Of a DNA stretch of 64,000 nucleotides, positions 8,548 to 17,868 are shown piece after piece; the stretch's first letter is position 1, and the number at the start of each line of letters is the position of its first letter. Source of the stretch: Clostridium sp. AF37-5 (GTDB lineage: Bacteria > Bacillota > Clostridia > Lachnospirales > Lachnospiraceae). The notes beneath the pieces were generated by a model. The model did no database searches and had not been told where the DNA came from. It saw only the letters and a list, made by a program, of their open reading frames with translations. The stretch spans positions 223,737-287,736 of the forward strand of contig NZ_QUDR01000001.1 in NCBI RefSeq assembly GCF_003477605.1, written 5' to 3'. Made by a program: the position numbers and the translations under genes.

Positions 8548-9525
8548 ATGGGTGACGTATTGTCGCAGAATGAGATAGATAATTTGTTATCCGCGCTTAA
8601 TAGTGGTGAATTTGACCCAGATGAGGCGGGTGAGACGGATGATCGACAGATTAAGGATTATGATTTTGCGAGACCATCCAAGTTCTCAAAAGAGCATCTG
8701 CGAACGCTTGAATTTATTTTTGAGCATTATGCCAGACTTCTTTCCACAAATCTGCCAGTATATCTTCGTAAGAACGTACAGGTTGAAGTGATGCATTCGG
8801 AGGCGGTTACTTATCAGGAGTTTTCCAATTCCTTGTCAAATCCGGTTATACTAGGTGTTGTAAATTTTGCGCCACTTGATGGTAACATTATTATGGAAGT
8901 GTCAACGGAAATTGGGTTTGCTGTTGTCGACCGAATGCTTGGAGGCGGTGGAAAGCCGTTGGAGAAAAATCGCGAATTTACGGAAATAGAATTGACAATT
9001 ATTGAACGCATTATGGTAGTTTGCACAAACCTTTTGGTGGAACCGTGGCATACTGTTCAGGTGTTGGAGCCGATGCTTGAGAGGATTGAGACAAACTCGC
9101 AGTTTGCTCAGTTTGTTACACCAAATGAGATGACATCGATTGTTACGATGAGCATTAAAATTGGTGAAGTAGAGGGACTTATGAATGTTTGTATTCCATA
9201 TGCGGTATTAGAGCCGGTGATTGATAAGGTGAACACTAAATACTGGTACTCCACTTCTGTAGCAACCGGAGACGGTACATATAGAGATTACCTGGAAGAA
9301 TCATTGCAGAGAGCTCAGATTCCGGTTCGTGCGATTATGGGACGAAGCGCGATATCGGTGAATGACTTCATTCATTTGCAGCCGGGGGATATTATAAAAG
9401 TAAACACGAGGCTGGAAGATGAATTGGATGTTTATGTTGGCAACATAAAGAAATTTTCTGCAATCCCGGGAGCTTATGAAGATTCCTATGCAGTAAAAAT
9501 AAAATCAATTTACAGAGAGGAGTAG
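8548..9525 (+). CDS. fliM: Flagellar motor switch protein FliM
   Basis: A 325-residue protein. The N-terminus has the CheY-P binding peptide LSQNEIDNLLSAL. The middle CheC-like domain includes RTLEFIFEHYARLLSTNLPVYLR-type sequence and the GGG turn of MLGGGGKPL. A C-terminal SpoA/FliN-like domain ends near KIKSIYREE. FliM couples CheY-P binding to rotor direction in the C-ring. The gene precedes fliY by four bases; both products start with a similar switch peptide. Confidence 0.95.
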   Translation: MGDVLSQNEIDNLLSALNSGEFDPDEAGETDDRQIKDYDFARPSKFSKEHLRTLEFIFEHYARLLSTNLPVYLRKNVQVEVMHSEAVTYQEFSNSLSNPVILGVVNFAPLDGNIIMEVSTEIGFAVVDRMLGGGGKPLEKNREFTEIELTIIERIMVVCTNLLVEPWHTVQVLEPMLERIETNSQFAQFVTPNEMTSIVTMSIKIGEVEGLMNVCIPYAVLEPVIDKVNTKYWYSTSVATGDGTYRDYLEESLQRAQIPVRAIMGRSAISVNDFIHLQPGDIIKVNTRLEDELDVYVGNIKKFSAIPGAYEDSYAVKIKSIYREE

Positions 9526-9529
9526 TGCA

Positions 9530-10723
9530 ATGGACGGAATGTTATCGCAGGAAGAGATTAATGCGTTATTAGGCAATATGGATGCGGATAGCACTTCAGA
9601 AGAAGCAGCATCGGATGCCGTACAGACATCAAGCGATATTTCGAAAGCCGAGAAGCTGACTCCGGAAGAATCGGATGCGTTAGGTGAAATTTCAAATATA
9701 AGTATGGGGACGGCGGCAACGACGTTGTCGATTTTGGTTAATAACCGGGTTGATATTACAACTCCTACTGTTTCCTACACGACACTAGAGGAATTGTCTG
9801 CACAGTGCGAGGCTCCGGTTGTTTTCATTTACATATCTTATAAGACGGGCTTACAAGGTAAAAATTTATTAATATTGAAAGAAAGGGATGTAAAGGTAAT
9901 TACTGACCTTATGATGGGCGGTGACGGAACCAACGTCGATGACACCGAATTAAGTGATTTACATTTGAGTGCTATTTGTGAAGCGATGAATCAGATGATG
10001 GGTTCGGCAGCGACATCGATGTCATCCATGATTAATGAAAAGGTGGATATTAGTCCGCCGACTGCTACGAGAGTTGATTTTGGAGAGGGATTAGATGGGG
10101 CTGGTCTTGGTGATTTGTCCGGGCAGTTATTTGCACAGGTTTCTTTCCGAATGGAAATTGGTGATTTGGTTGACAGTGAGATTATGCAGTTGTACCCAAT
10201 CGAATTTGCCAGATTGATTTATCAGCAGTTTGTTGGTAAGACAGGTGGTGATTCGGCTGAGAACGCTCCTGCAAGCCAGGCAGTTGCCGTAGAACCGGCA
10301 CCGCAGCCACAGGCACAGCCGGCAGCACCGGCGCCACAGCCAGTGCCACAAAATTTTGCAAATCCACAACAACAACCTATGGCAGGAATGCAGCAGCCAA
10401 TGTATGCTGTTCCGCCACAGGATATTAATATACAGCCGGCACAGTTCCAAAATTTTGCTCAGGCACCTCAGCTTGACGGAATTGCACCGGAAAACATTGA
10501 TTTGATTATGGATGTTCCATTGGAAGTTACCGTGGAACTTGGAAGAACCAGCAAATCGATAAAAGATATACTGGATTTTGCACCGGGAACAATCATTGAA
10601 TTGGATAAGTTGGCAGGGGAGCCAATTGATGTTCTTGTAAATGGAAAATTTGTTGCCAAGGGCGAGGTTGTTGTAATTGAGGAAAGTTTCGGTATTCGTG
10701 TAACCGAGATTATTAAAGAATAA
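9530..10723 (+). CDS. fliY: Flagellar switch phosphatase FliY (FliN fused to CheC-type domain)
   Basis: A 397-residue protein with three parts. An N-terminal CheY-P binding peptide (LSQEEINALL) is followed by a CheC-like domain with two ExxN active-site motifs (EISNISMGTAATTLS and EAMNQMMGSAATS). A Pro/Gln/Ala-rich linker spans about residues 245-315. The C-terminal SpoA/FliN domain contains VPLEVTVELGRTSKSI. Such proteins act as the FliN layer of the C-ring and dephosphorylate CheY-P. Both ExxN motifs look intact, and no separate cheC is seen in the window, so FliY is likely a main CheY-P phosphatase. Confidence 0.93.
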   Translation: MDGMLSQEEINALLGNMDADSTSEEAASDAVQTSSDISKAEKLTPEESDALGEISNISMGTAATTLSILVNNRVDITTPTVSYTTLEELSAQCEAPVVFIYISYKTGLQGKNLLILKERDVKVITDLMMGGDGTNVDDTELSDLHLSAICEAMNQMMGSAATSMSSMINEKVDISPPTATRVDFGEGLDGAGLGDLSGQLFAQVSFRMEIGDLVDSEIMQLYPIEFARLIYQQFVGKTGGDSAENAPASQAVAVEPAPQPQAQPAAPAPQPVPQNFANPQQQPMAGMQQPMYAVPPQDINIQPAQFQNFAQAPQLDGIAPENIDLIMDVPLEVTVELGRTSKSIKDILDFAPGTIIELDKLAGEPIDVLVNGKFVAKGEVVVIEESFGIRVTEIIKE

Positions 10724-10740
10724 AATGGAGGAAAGTTATA

Positions 10741-11103
10741 ATGGCAAAGAGTGTATTAATTTGTGATGACGCAGCATTTATGAGAGTCATGATCAAAGAT
10801 ATTTTGACAAAGAATGGATATGATGTCGCAGGGGAAGCAGAGAATGGACTCAAAGCTGTCGAGAAATACAACGAAACAAAACCGGACCTTGTAATGATGG
10901 ATATCACAATGCCGGAGATGGATGGTATTCAGGCTCTGAAAAAGATTAAAGAAGCTGATGCGAATGCTACGGTTATTATGTGTTCCGCTATGGGTCAGCA
11001 GGCAATGGTTATCGAATCCATTCAGTCTGGTGCAAAGGATTTTATTGTAAAACCTTTCCAGGCAGATCGTGTATTAGAGGCTGTTAAGAAGGCTATTGGC
11101 TAA
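10741..11103 (+). CDS. cheY: Chemotaxis response regulator CheY
   Basis: A single 120-residue receiver domain: acidic pocket Asp9-Asp10 (ICDDAAFMR), phosphoacceptor Asp54 (VMMDITMPEMDG), a serine at the Thr/Ser switch position (MCSAMG) and the invariant lysine (FIVKPF). CheA phosphorylates it; CheY-P then binds FliM and FliY. It follows fliY, the clostridial and bacillar location, with AATGGAGG as the ribosome site. The stop overlaps fliO by one base. Confidence 0.96.
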   Translation: MAKSVLICDDAAFMRVMIKDILTKNGYDVAGEAENGLKAVEKYNETKPDLVMMDITMPEMDGIQALKKIKEADANATVIMCSAMGQQAMVIESIQSGAKDFIVKPFQADRVLEAVKKAIG

Positions 11104-11447
11104 TGCTTGAGAATATTTTACAGTTGACCGCTGTTGTTGTTGTCTTTGTCCTTGTCCTTGCCGGGACGTATTATGTGACAAAATGGATTGCAAAATCTGG
11201 GATGATACAGAGCCAGTCACGTAATATTAAGGTGATTGAGACATTTAAAATTACGAATGGGAAATACATTCAGATTATTCAGTTAGGCAAGAAGTATTAT
11301 TCCATTGGTGTTACAAAGGATCAGATTACCTTTTTAACACCATTGGATGAAGCTCAACTGGATTTTTCAGAAGAAGTTCGTAATGGTCAGAAAGTTTCGT
11401 TTAAAGAACTGCTTGACAAGTTGAACAAAAACAAGAAAGAAAATTAG
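11103..11447 (+). CDS. fliO: Flagellar export gate assembly protein FliO (FliZ)
   Basis: A 114-residue protein with one N-terminal transmembrane helix (residues 3-24) and a small cytoplasmic domain (VIETFKITNGKYIQIIQLGKKYYSIGV), as in FliO. FliO helps assemble the FliP ring of the export gate. Family sequence is poorly conserved; the place between cheY and fliP is decisive. It overlaps cheY by one base. Confidence 0.85.
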   Translation: MLENILQLTAVVVVFVLVLAGTYYVTKWIAKSGMIQSQSRNIKVIETFKITNGKYIQIIQLGKKYYSIGVTKDQITFLTPLDEAQLDFSEEVRNGQKVSFKELLDKLNKNKKEN

Positions 11448-11462
11448 AAAAGGTTGGTATTT

Positions 11463-12326
11463 ATGAAGACACAGAAGAAAGCACATCAAGTATCTGTACG
11501 AGTTGTAATTCTGTTAGCCATGCTTTGTATATTAACCTTTTTTTGTAGTGCCACAATTTATGTGCATGCGGCACCGGTTAGTTCAAAATCAGATATAAGC
11601 GAAGCAAGTGGCAGTTCCAAAGGAGAAGTGCAGGATCCGGACTCTCCGCAGGATTTTCAGTTTAATATTACTTCCAATGCCGGAAGTTCCAGCTTGTCGG
11701 CAAGTATGAAGATGATTTTGGTGTTGACATTATTGTCGTTAGCACCGTTTTTGCTTGTTATGGTAACTTCCTTTACAAGAATTATTGTCGTTCTTCATTT
11801 TGTCCGTTCGGCATTGGGAACGCAGACTTCACCACCTAATCAGGTATTGATTGGAATTGCGTTGTTTTTGACCCTTTTTATTATGGCACCTGTTATGACG
11901 CAGATAAATAAAGATTGTATTCAGCCATATGATAAGGGGAAACTTACTCAGGAAGAAGCATTAAATGCCGGACTCAAACCAATCCGCAAATTTATGTTTG
12001 AGCAGACGAACCGGAAGGATATCCGCTTGTTTATGGAAATTGAGAAACAGAGCAATGATGTTTCCATTGAAAAAGAAGATGAGATACCGACTCTTGTTCT
12101 GATACCGGCGTTTATGATAAGTGAATTACGAATTGCGTTTATTATCGGTTTTTTGATATACTTGCCGTTTATCGTAATTGATATGGTAGTGGCATCGACA
12201 CTTATGTCGATGGGTATGATGATGCTGCCGCCGACGACGATTTCGATGCCGTTTAAGATATTATTGTTTGTCTTAGCAGATGGCTGGAATCTCGTGATTG
12301 GACAGTTGGTCAAAACCTTTTACTGA
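11463..12326 (+). CDS. fliP: Flagellar export gate protein FliP
   Basis: The chosen start is the ATG at 11463, nine bases after GAAAAGG; a TTG at 11454 is less well placed. The 287-residue product begins with a cleavable signal peptide (LLAMLCILTFFCSATIYVHA), usual for FliP. It shows the family motifs SLAPFLLVMVTSFTRIIVVLHFVRSALG, PPNQVLIGIALFLT and the last helices near VVASTLMSMGMMMLPP. Five FliP subunits with FliQ and FliR form the export channel entrance. Confidence 0.95.
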   Translation: MKTQKKAHQVSVRVVILLAMLCILTFFCSATIYVHAAPVSSKSDISEASGSSKGEVQDPDSPQDFQFNITSNAGSSSLSASMKMILVLTLLSLAPFLLVMVTSFTRIIVVLHFVRSALGTQTSPPNQVLIGIALFLTLFIMAPVMTQINKDCIQPYDKGKLTQEEALNAGLKPIRKFMFEQTNRKDIRLFMEIEKQSNDVSIEKEDEIPTLVLIPAFMISELRIAFIIGFLIYLPFIVIDMVVASTLMSMGMMMLPPTTISMPFKILLFVLADGWNLVIGQLVKTFY

Positions 12327-12340
12327 CAGGGGGCGATTAG

Positions 12341-12613
12341 ATGACAGATGCAGATGTACTTGATGTGACAGTCGATATGATTTGGTGTATCATTAAATGT
12401 AGTGCTCCGTTGTTGTTAGTTTCCCTGATTGTTGGACTGGTAATTAGTATTTTTCAGACAGTTACTTCCATTCAGGAGCAGACTTTAACCTTTGTTCCGA
12501 AACTATTGGCAATATTCATTACAATGCTTATATGTGGTGGATGGATTATGAACAATTGCGTGGAACTTTTTACAAAACTGTGTGAAAAATTTGCTCTTTA
12601 TGCAGGAGGCTGA
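12341..12613 (+). CDS. fliQ: Flagellar export gate protein FliQ
   Basis: A 90-residue protein of two transmembrane helices, with the motif SLIVGLVISIFQTVTSIQEQTLTFVPK that is diagnostic of FliQ/SctS. It sits between fliP and fliR, two bases before fliR. FliQ packs around FliP-FliR in the export gate. Confidence 0.96.
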   Translation: MTDADVLDVTVDMIWCIIKCSAPLLLVSLIVGLVISIFQTVTSIQEQTLTFVPKLLAIFITMLICGGWIMNNCVELFTKLCEKFALYAGG

Positions 12614-12615
12614 GA

Positions 12616-13392
12616 ATGACATTTACGCTCGAACACCTGGAGTTTTATCTCTTGATTTTGATGAGAGTTTCCGGGTTTATTATGACAGCACCATTTTTTA
12701 GTTATTCGTCTGTGCCAATGCGGATTCGTGCGGCAATGAGCGTTTTTATGTCCTTAGTGGTGATTCAGGTCACTCCGGTTGTCGATTTGACGTATTCCGG
12801 GGTGTTTGGATATTCAGCACTCGTTTTGAAAGAATCTATGATTGGTGTAGTTCTTGGATTGATGTGCAGTATGTGTTTTTACATTATTAACCTGGCGGGA
12901 CAGTTGATGGATATGGAAATGGGATTATCCATGGCAAATATGTTTGACCCGATGGTGAATATGCAGTTTTCTGTAACCGGAAGTTTGTACAATTATCTGC
13001 TTATGCTCATGTTAGTTGTTACCAATATGCATTATTACATCATTCGAGCAATTGTGGATTCTTTTTCCTATTTCAATGTTGGGAAAGCGGTGTTTGATAC
13101 CGTTTCACTGAAAAACATCGTGGTTGATTTTATTGCGAATTATTTCATCATTGCGGTGCGTATTGTTCTGCCGGTTTTCTGTTGTATGCTGCTGATTAAT
13201 GTTGTGCTTGGTGTACTTGCTAAGGCAGCACCACAGATGAATATGTTTGTGGTTGGTATGCAGATTAAGGTGCTGGCAGGACTGGCTGTTTTGGTAATTG
13301 TGATACAGAGTTTTCCGATGGTTTCAGATTACATTTTTGGTGAAATGAAGGACGTAATCACACAGGTGATTCATTTGTTTACACCGAAGTGA
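12616..13392 (+). CDS. fliR: Flagellar export gate protein FliR
   Basis: A 258-residue membrane protein with about six hydrophobic segments. Family features are the N-terminal LMRVSGFIMTAPFF and the segment LAGQLMDMEMGLSMANMFDP, typical of FliR/SctT. The one FliR subunit closes the FliP5-FliQ4 gate. GCAGGAGGCTGAG is the ribosome site. Confidence 0.95.
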   Translation: MTFTLEHLEFYLLILMRVSGFIMTAPFFSYSSVPMRIRAAMSVFMSLVVIQVTPVVDLTYSGVFGYSALVLKESMIGVVLGLMCSMCFYIINLAGQLMDMEMGLSMANMFDPMVNMQFSVTGSLYNYLLMLMLVVTNMHYYIIRAIVDSFSYFNVGKAVFDTVSLKNIVVDFIANYFIIAVRIVLPVFCCMLLINVVLGVLAKAAPQMNMFVVGMQIKVLAGLAVLVIVIQSFPMVSDYIFGEMKDVITQVIHLFTPK

Positions 13393-13405
13393 AAAGTCGG
13401 ATGAG

Positions 13406-14527
13406 TTGGCAGGTGATTATTTGGTATATTCCTATAACCTTCAGCTTTTTGCCAAAGACGGTGAGGGCGGTGAAAAAACAGAACCCGCGACACCCAAAAA
13501 GCTGGATAAGGCACGAGAAGAAGGACAGGCTCCAAAGAGCCAGGATTTGAACACGGCAGTTTTATTGCTTGTATTATTTGGATGCTTAAAAGTGTTCGGC
13601 AGTTTTATGATGAAGCGGTTGTATGACATGTTTCAGTTTTATTATGGAAATATCAACGACTATGCAACGGATGTATTTACCGTTAAGCGTGCTGATGGTT
13701 TGCTTCAGTTTGGCCTCAAGGAGATTACCATTACGTTACTGCCGATGTTAGCACTTGCGATGATTGGCGCATTTGTTGTAAATGTTGTTCAGGTTAAATG
13801 GAAAGTTACATTAAAGCCGTTACAGCCAAAACCGAATAAAATTAATCCAATTAGCGGTTTTAAACGGATGTTTTCAAAAGATAAAATATTTGAATTGATT
13901 AAGGCGGTTGTTAAAGTAGGAATTTTGTTCTACGTGGTATATCAGGCGCTAAAAGATGAATGGGGCATGATTGTCAACATTTATCAGCTTGATATCTGGT
14001 CAGCGGTTAGCCTGATTGTTAGTACCGTGTTAAATATTGCCTTTCAGATTACGGCTGTTTTCTTTGTCATTGCTTTTGCGGACTGGATGTACCAGAAACG
14101 CAAGTTTAACAATGACATGAAAATGACGAAACAGGAAGTTAAAGACGAATATAAAAATACGGAAGGAAATCCACAGATTAAAGGCCAGATTCGAAGAAAG
14201 ATGCAAGAGGCGTCAAGACGACGTATGATGCAGGAACTGCCGGAGGCGGATGTAGTTATCACGAACCCGACTCACTTGGCGGTTGCACTGAAATACGATA
14301 AGGAAGTAGCTGAGGCACCAATTGTTGTGGCAAAGGGTGCGGATTATCTGGCGGGCCGTATTCGTGAAGTAGCAAAGGAAAATAAGATTGAAATTGTAGA
14401 AAATAAGCCTTTGGCGAGAATGTTGTATCACAATGTAGAATTAGGAGAGCAGATTCCGCCGGAATTGTACCAGATGGTTGCAGAGATTTTAGCTTATGTA
14501 TATGGATTACAAGGTAAAGTAAGTTGA
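13406..14527 (+). CDS. flhB: Flagellar export specificity switch FlhB
   Basis: A 373-residue protein with N-terminal LQLFAKDGEGGEKTEPATPKKLDKAREEGQ, four transmembrane helices between about residues 45 and 225, and a cytoplasmic domain with the self-cleavage motif NPTH (VITNPTHLAVALKYD). FlhB changes export from hook to filament type together with FliK. The start is uncertain: TTG at 13406 has only a poor ribosome site, and another TTG lies five codons on. There is no fliR-flhB fusion. Confidence 0.94.
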   Translation: MAGDYLVYSYNLQLFAKDGEGGEKTEPATPKKLDKAREEGQAPKSQDLNTAVLLLVLFGCLKVFGSFMMKRLYDMFQFYYGNINDYATDVFTVKRADGLLQFGLKEITITLLPMLALAMIGAFVVNVVQVKWKVTLKPLQPKPNKINPISGFKRMFSKDKIFELIKAVVKVGILFYVVYQALKDEWGMIVNIYQLDIWSAVSLIVSTVLNIAFQITAVFFVIAFADWMYQKRKFNNDMKMTKQEVKDEYKNTEGNPQIKGQIRRKMQEASRRRMMQELPEADVVITNPTHLAVALKYDKEVAEAPIVVAKGADYLAGRIREVAKENKIEIVENKPLARMLYHNVELGEQIPPELYQMVAEILAYVYGLQGKVS

Positions 14528-14560
14528 TTTTGATAGAAAAAACGTAAAGGAGGAAAAGCA

Positions 14561-16597
14561 ATGCGTCGCGAAGATATGGTGTTAGGTGCATTTATCTTAG
14601 TGCCTATTTTGTGCTTAATTATTCCGGTTCCGCTCTTTTTGCTGGACTTGTTATTTGCATTAAATATTGCACTTTCGATGATTATTTTGTTTAATGCATT
14701 GTTTTCTAAAGAGCCTCTTGATATGTCGGCATTTCCGACGTTGCTGCTTTTGACGACGTTATTTCGATTGTCGTTGAATGTCAGTTCTACAAGAAATATT
14801 TTGCTGAAGGCAGATGCCGGTAATGTAGTTGATACATTTGGTAACTTTGTCGGTGGTGGTAACTTAGTTGTTGGTGCTATTGTGTTCTTTGTATTGGTTA
14901 TCATGCAGTTACTCGTTATCAACAAAGGTTCCGAGCGTGTGTCAGAAGTAACAGCGCGTTTTACACTGGATGCGATGCCCGGTAAACAGATGGCAATTGA
15001 TGCTGATTTGAATACAGGTGCCATAACGGATGAGGAGGCAAAAGAACGCCGCGAAAAGATTCAACAGGAATCGGCTTTCTTTGGTTCCATGGATGGTGCT
15101 ACAAAGTACGTCAAGGGAGATGCGACGGCGGGCTTAGTAATTACGGTTTTGAACTTCGTTGGTGGTATTGCGATTGGTGTTCTGATGAATGGCATGGACA
15201 TTAATGCAGCGGTTCAGAGATATTCGATTTTGACAATTGGTGATGGTCTGGTGAGCCAGATTCCATCCCTTATGATTTCATTATCCACCGGTATTTTGGT
15301 AACGAAAGGTTCCAAAGAAGCGGATGTTGGCAATATTTTGAGAAGGCAGCTTTTTTCTACGCCGAAAGTACTTAATATTGTTGGTATTGCCTTGATTGGC
15401 TTAGGTTTGTTTACACCACTGAATATGTTGGTATTTTGTGCCTATGGAATTATGTTTTTACTGACGGCAAGAATGATAGCAAATCAATTGGAGATGACAG
15501 AGACAGACGAGGCAGTTTCGGAAGAAGAGGAATCCGCAGAGGAAATCAGGAGACCGGAAAATGTCAGTTCACTGTTGCAGGTGGATGCCATTGAACTGGA
15601 ATTTGGTTATGGAATTATTCCACTTGCCGATGTCAACCAGGGCGGTGACTTGCTAGACCGTGTGGTTATGATACGAAGACAGATTGCATTAGAGCTTGGC
15701 TGTGTTGTTCCGATGATTCGACTACGTGATAACATTCAGCTCAATCCAAATCAGTATCTGATTAAGATAAAAGGCGTGCCGGTCAGTGAGGGAGAAATTT
15801 TGTTTGACCACTACATGGCGATGAATCCTGGTTATGTAGAAGAAGAAATTTCCGGTATTCCGACGTTTGAACCGTCGTACCATCTGCCGGCAATTTGGAT
15901 TACGGAAAGTCAGCGTGAGCGGGCAGAATCCCTTGGTTATACCGTAGTTGATCCGCCATCAATTATTGCGACACATTTGATGGAAATTATCCGATCACAT
16001 CTGGATGAACTTCTCACCAGACAGGATGTACACAACTTGATTGAGAATGTGAAGGAGGCAAACGAGACGCTGGTATCAGAACTGGTTCCAAAATTGTTAA
16101 ATGTTGGAGAAATCCAAAAGGTGTTACAGAATCTTTTGGCGGAAGGCATTTCCATAAGAGATTTGGTTACAATTTTTGAAACGTTAGCCGATTATGCGCC
16201 GACAACGCATGATACGGATGTATTGACGGAGTATGTCAGACAGAGTTTGAAACGTGCAATTTCAAATCAGTATTTTAATAACAATGAAACAACCAGCGTT
16301 GTGACATTGGATCCGAACGTAGAGCAGGTTATTATGGATTCGGTGAAACAGACCGAACAGGGTGCTTATCTGGCACTTGACCCGGATTATACAAACCGGC
16401 TGATGACTTCTTTACGGGAAGAGACAGACAAATTAGAGGAACTGGGACGAACGCCGATTATTATTACTTCGCCGATTGTTCGTATGTACCTGAAAAAATT
16501 AACGCAAGAACAATTTAGGAATCTGCATGTATTGTCATATAATGAAATTGATTCCGATGTTGAATTACAATCAGTTGGGATGGTGACGGTAGAGTGA
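14561..16597 (+). CDS. flhA: Flagellar export gate protein FlhA
   Basis: A 678-residue protein. Residues 1-310 hold about eight transmembrane helices with the family signature TRFTLDAMPGKQMAIDADL (here ARFTLDAMPGKQMAID) and the flanking LFRLSLNVSSTR. Residues 330-678 are the cytoplasmic substrate-docking domain. FlhA forms the nonameric ring that receives export chaperones and uses the proton motive force. A clean GGAGGAAAAGCA ribosome site precedes ATG. Its stop overlaps the GTG start of flhF by four bases. Confidence 0.97.
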   Translation: MRREDMVLGAFILVPILCLIIPVPLFLLDLLFALNIALSMIILFNALFSKEPLDMSAFPTLLLLTTLFRLSLNVSSTRNILLKADAGNVVDTFGNFVGGGNLVVGAIVFFVLVIMQLLVINKGSERVSEVTARFTLDAMPGKQMAIDADLNTGAITDEEAKERREKIQQESAFFGSMDGATKYVKGDATAGLVITVLNFVGGIAIGVLMNGMDINAAVQRYSILTIGDGLVSQIPSLMISLSTGILVTKGSKEADVGNILRRQLFSTPKVLNIVGIALIGLGLFTPLNMLVFCAYGIMFLLTARMIANQLEMTETDEAVSEEEESAEEIRRPENVSSLLQVDAIELEFGYGIIPLADVNQGGDLLDRVVMIRRQIALELGCVVPMIRLRDNIQLNPNQYLIKIKGVPVSEGEILFDHYMAMNPGYVEEEISGIPTFEPSYHLPAIWITESQRERAESLGYTVVDPPSIIATHLMEIIRSHLDELLTRQDVHNLIENVKEANETLVSELVPKLLNVGEIQKVLQNLLAEGISIRDLVTIFETLADYAPTTHDTDVLTEYVRQSLKRAISNQYFNNNETTSVVTLDPNVEQVIMDSVKQTEQGAYLALDPDYTNRLMTSLREETDKLEELGRTPIIITSPIVRMYLKKLTQEQFRNLHVLSYNEIDSDVELQSVGMVTVE

Positions 16598-17841
16598 TTA
16601 TCAAAAAGTTTTTAGCAAAATCAGAAAAAGATGCAATTGAAATGGCAAAAAACGAATTGGGGAATAATGCCATTGTCATGAATATTAAGAAGGTAAAACC
16701 AAAAGGTCTTGCGAAGTTATTTGTCCGCGGAAAGGTTGAGGTGACAGCAGCATTGGATGAGACGCCACTGTACTCACAAGAGGAAGCGGCAAAAGAGAAG
16801 CGGCCGGTTGAAGCAGGCAAGTTTTCGGAAGCAGAGAAAAAAGCAGATGCACCGGATAACAGTAGTTTGGAAGAACGCATTAGTATGCTGCAAGCTCTTT
16901 TGGAGAAACAGATGATGCAGAAAGAAGGTATGACCGAGAAAGTTGAGAAAACACTCGAAATACCGGTTTCGGAGCCAAAAGAGAACGTAGAGCCAAAAGA
17001 GGTTTCTGAATCCAAAGAAGAGGATGAGGAGGATGAAAAAACAAAGGCCTATAAAGAGTTGATATATCAGCAGTTAGTTCAGAATGAAGTGGATGAAGAA
17101 ATTGCAAAATCCATTATGGATGAGGTGAATCGTTCGCTTGCTAAAAATGCACCGTTAGACCAGATTTTGGCAAATATTTACCAGAAGATCATCTTGATGT
17201 TAGGGCAGCCTTACAGCATTAAGTCAGAGGAAAATGCAAAGACGAAATTTATCTTTTTCCTTGGTTCAACCGGAGTAGGAAAAACAACAACCATTGCTAA
17301 AATTGCTTCGAAATTAAAATTAGAGAAGCATGCAAAAATTGCACTCGTAACAGCAGATACTTACCGCATTGCAGCGGTGGAACAGTTAAAGACTTATGCA
17401 AATATTTTATCCGTCCCGCTTGAGGTGATTTACAGTCCTCAAGAATTGGGGGATAATCTTGAAAAACTTAAGCAGTATGATGTCTGCTTGATTGATACTG
17501 CCGGACGTTCTCATAGAAGCAAAGAGCAGATGGAAGACATCCGGGCATTGCTTGAGCAGATTCCGGTGAATGAAAGACAGGTTTATCTGGTACTAAATGC
17601 AGGTACAAAATACAGTGACTTACAAAAGATTGCGTCAGTCTACTCGGTGCTTACGGATTTTAGTCTTATTTTTACGAAACTTGACGAAACGTCTTCGGCG
17701 GGAATCATGTTGAATATGAGAGTGAAAACAAATTGTCCATTGTCTTATGTAACGTGGGGACAAAATGTTCCGGAAGACATTGGCGAGATGGATCCGCAGA
17801 GAGTGGCAAAAAAATTACTAAGTGATAATCATACGAACTAA
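16594..17841 (+). CDS. flhF: Flagellar biosynthesis GTPase FlhF
   Basis: A 415-residue SRP-type GTPase. The start is GTG, overlapping flhA. A conserved N-terminus (MIIKKFLAKSEKDAIEMAKNE) is followed by a variable acidic B-domain at about residues 60-150. The NG domain has the P-loop GSTGVGKTTTIAKIA, the TADTYRIAAVEQL motif, DTAGRS and TKLDETSSAG. FlhF sets the place and number of flagella with FlhG, which follows directly. Confidence 0.96.
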   Translation: MIIKKFLAKSEKDAIEMAKNELGNNAIVMNIKKVKPKGLAKLFVRGKVEVTAALDETPLYSQEEAAKEKRPVEAGKFSEAEKKADAPDNSSLEERISMLQALLEKQMMQKEGMTEKVEKTLEIPVSEPKENVEPKEVSESKEEDEEDEKTKAYKELIYQQLVQNEVDEEIAKSIMDEVNRSLAKNAPLDQILANIYQKIILMLGQPYSIKSEENAKTKFIFFLGSTGVGKTTTIAKIASKLKLEKHAKIALVTADTYRIAAVEQLKTYANILSVPLEVIYSPQELGDNLEKLKQYDVCLIDTAGRSHRSKEQMEDIRALLEQIPVNERQVYLVLNAGTKYSDLQKIASVYSVLTDFSLIFTKLDETSSAGIMLNMRVKTNCPLSYVTWGQNVPEDIGEMDPQRVAKKLLSDNHTN

Positions 17842-17868
17842 TTCTATGGCGAGAAAGGAAGGTGTGGA

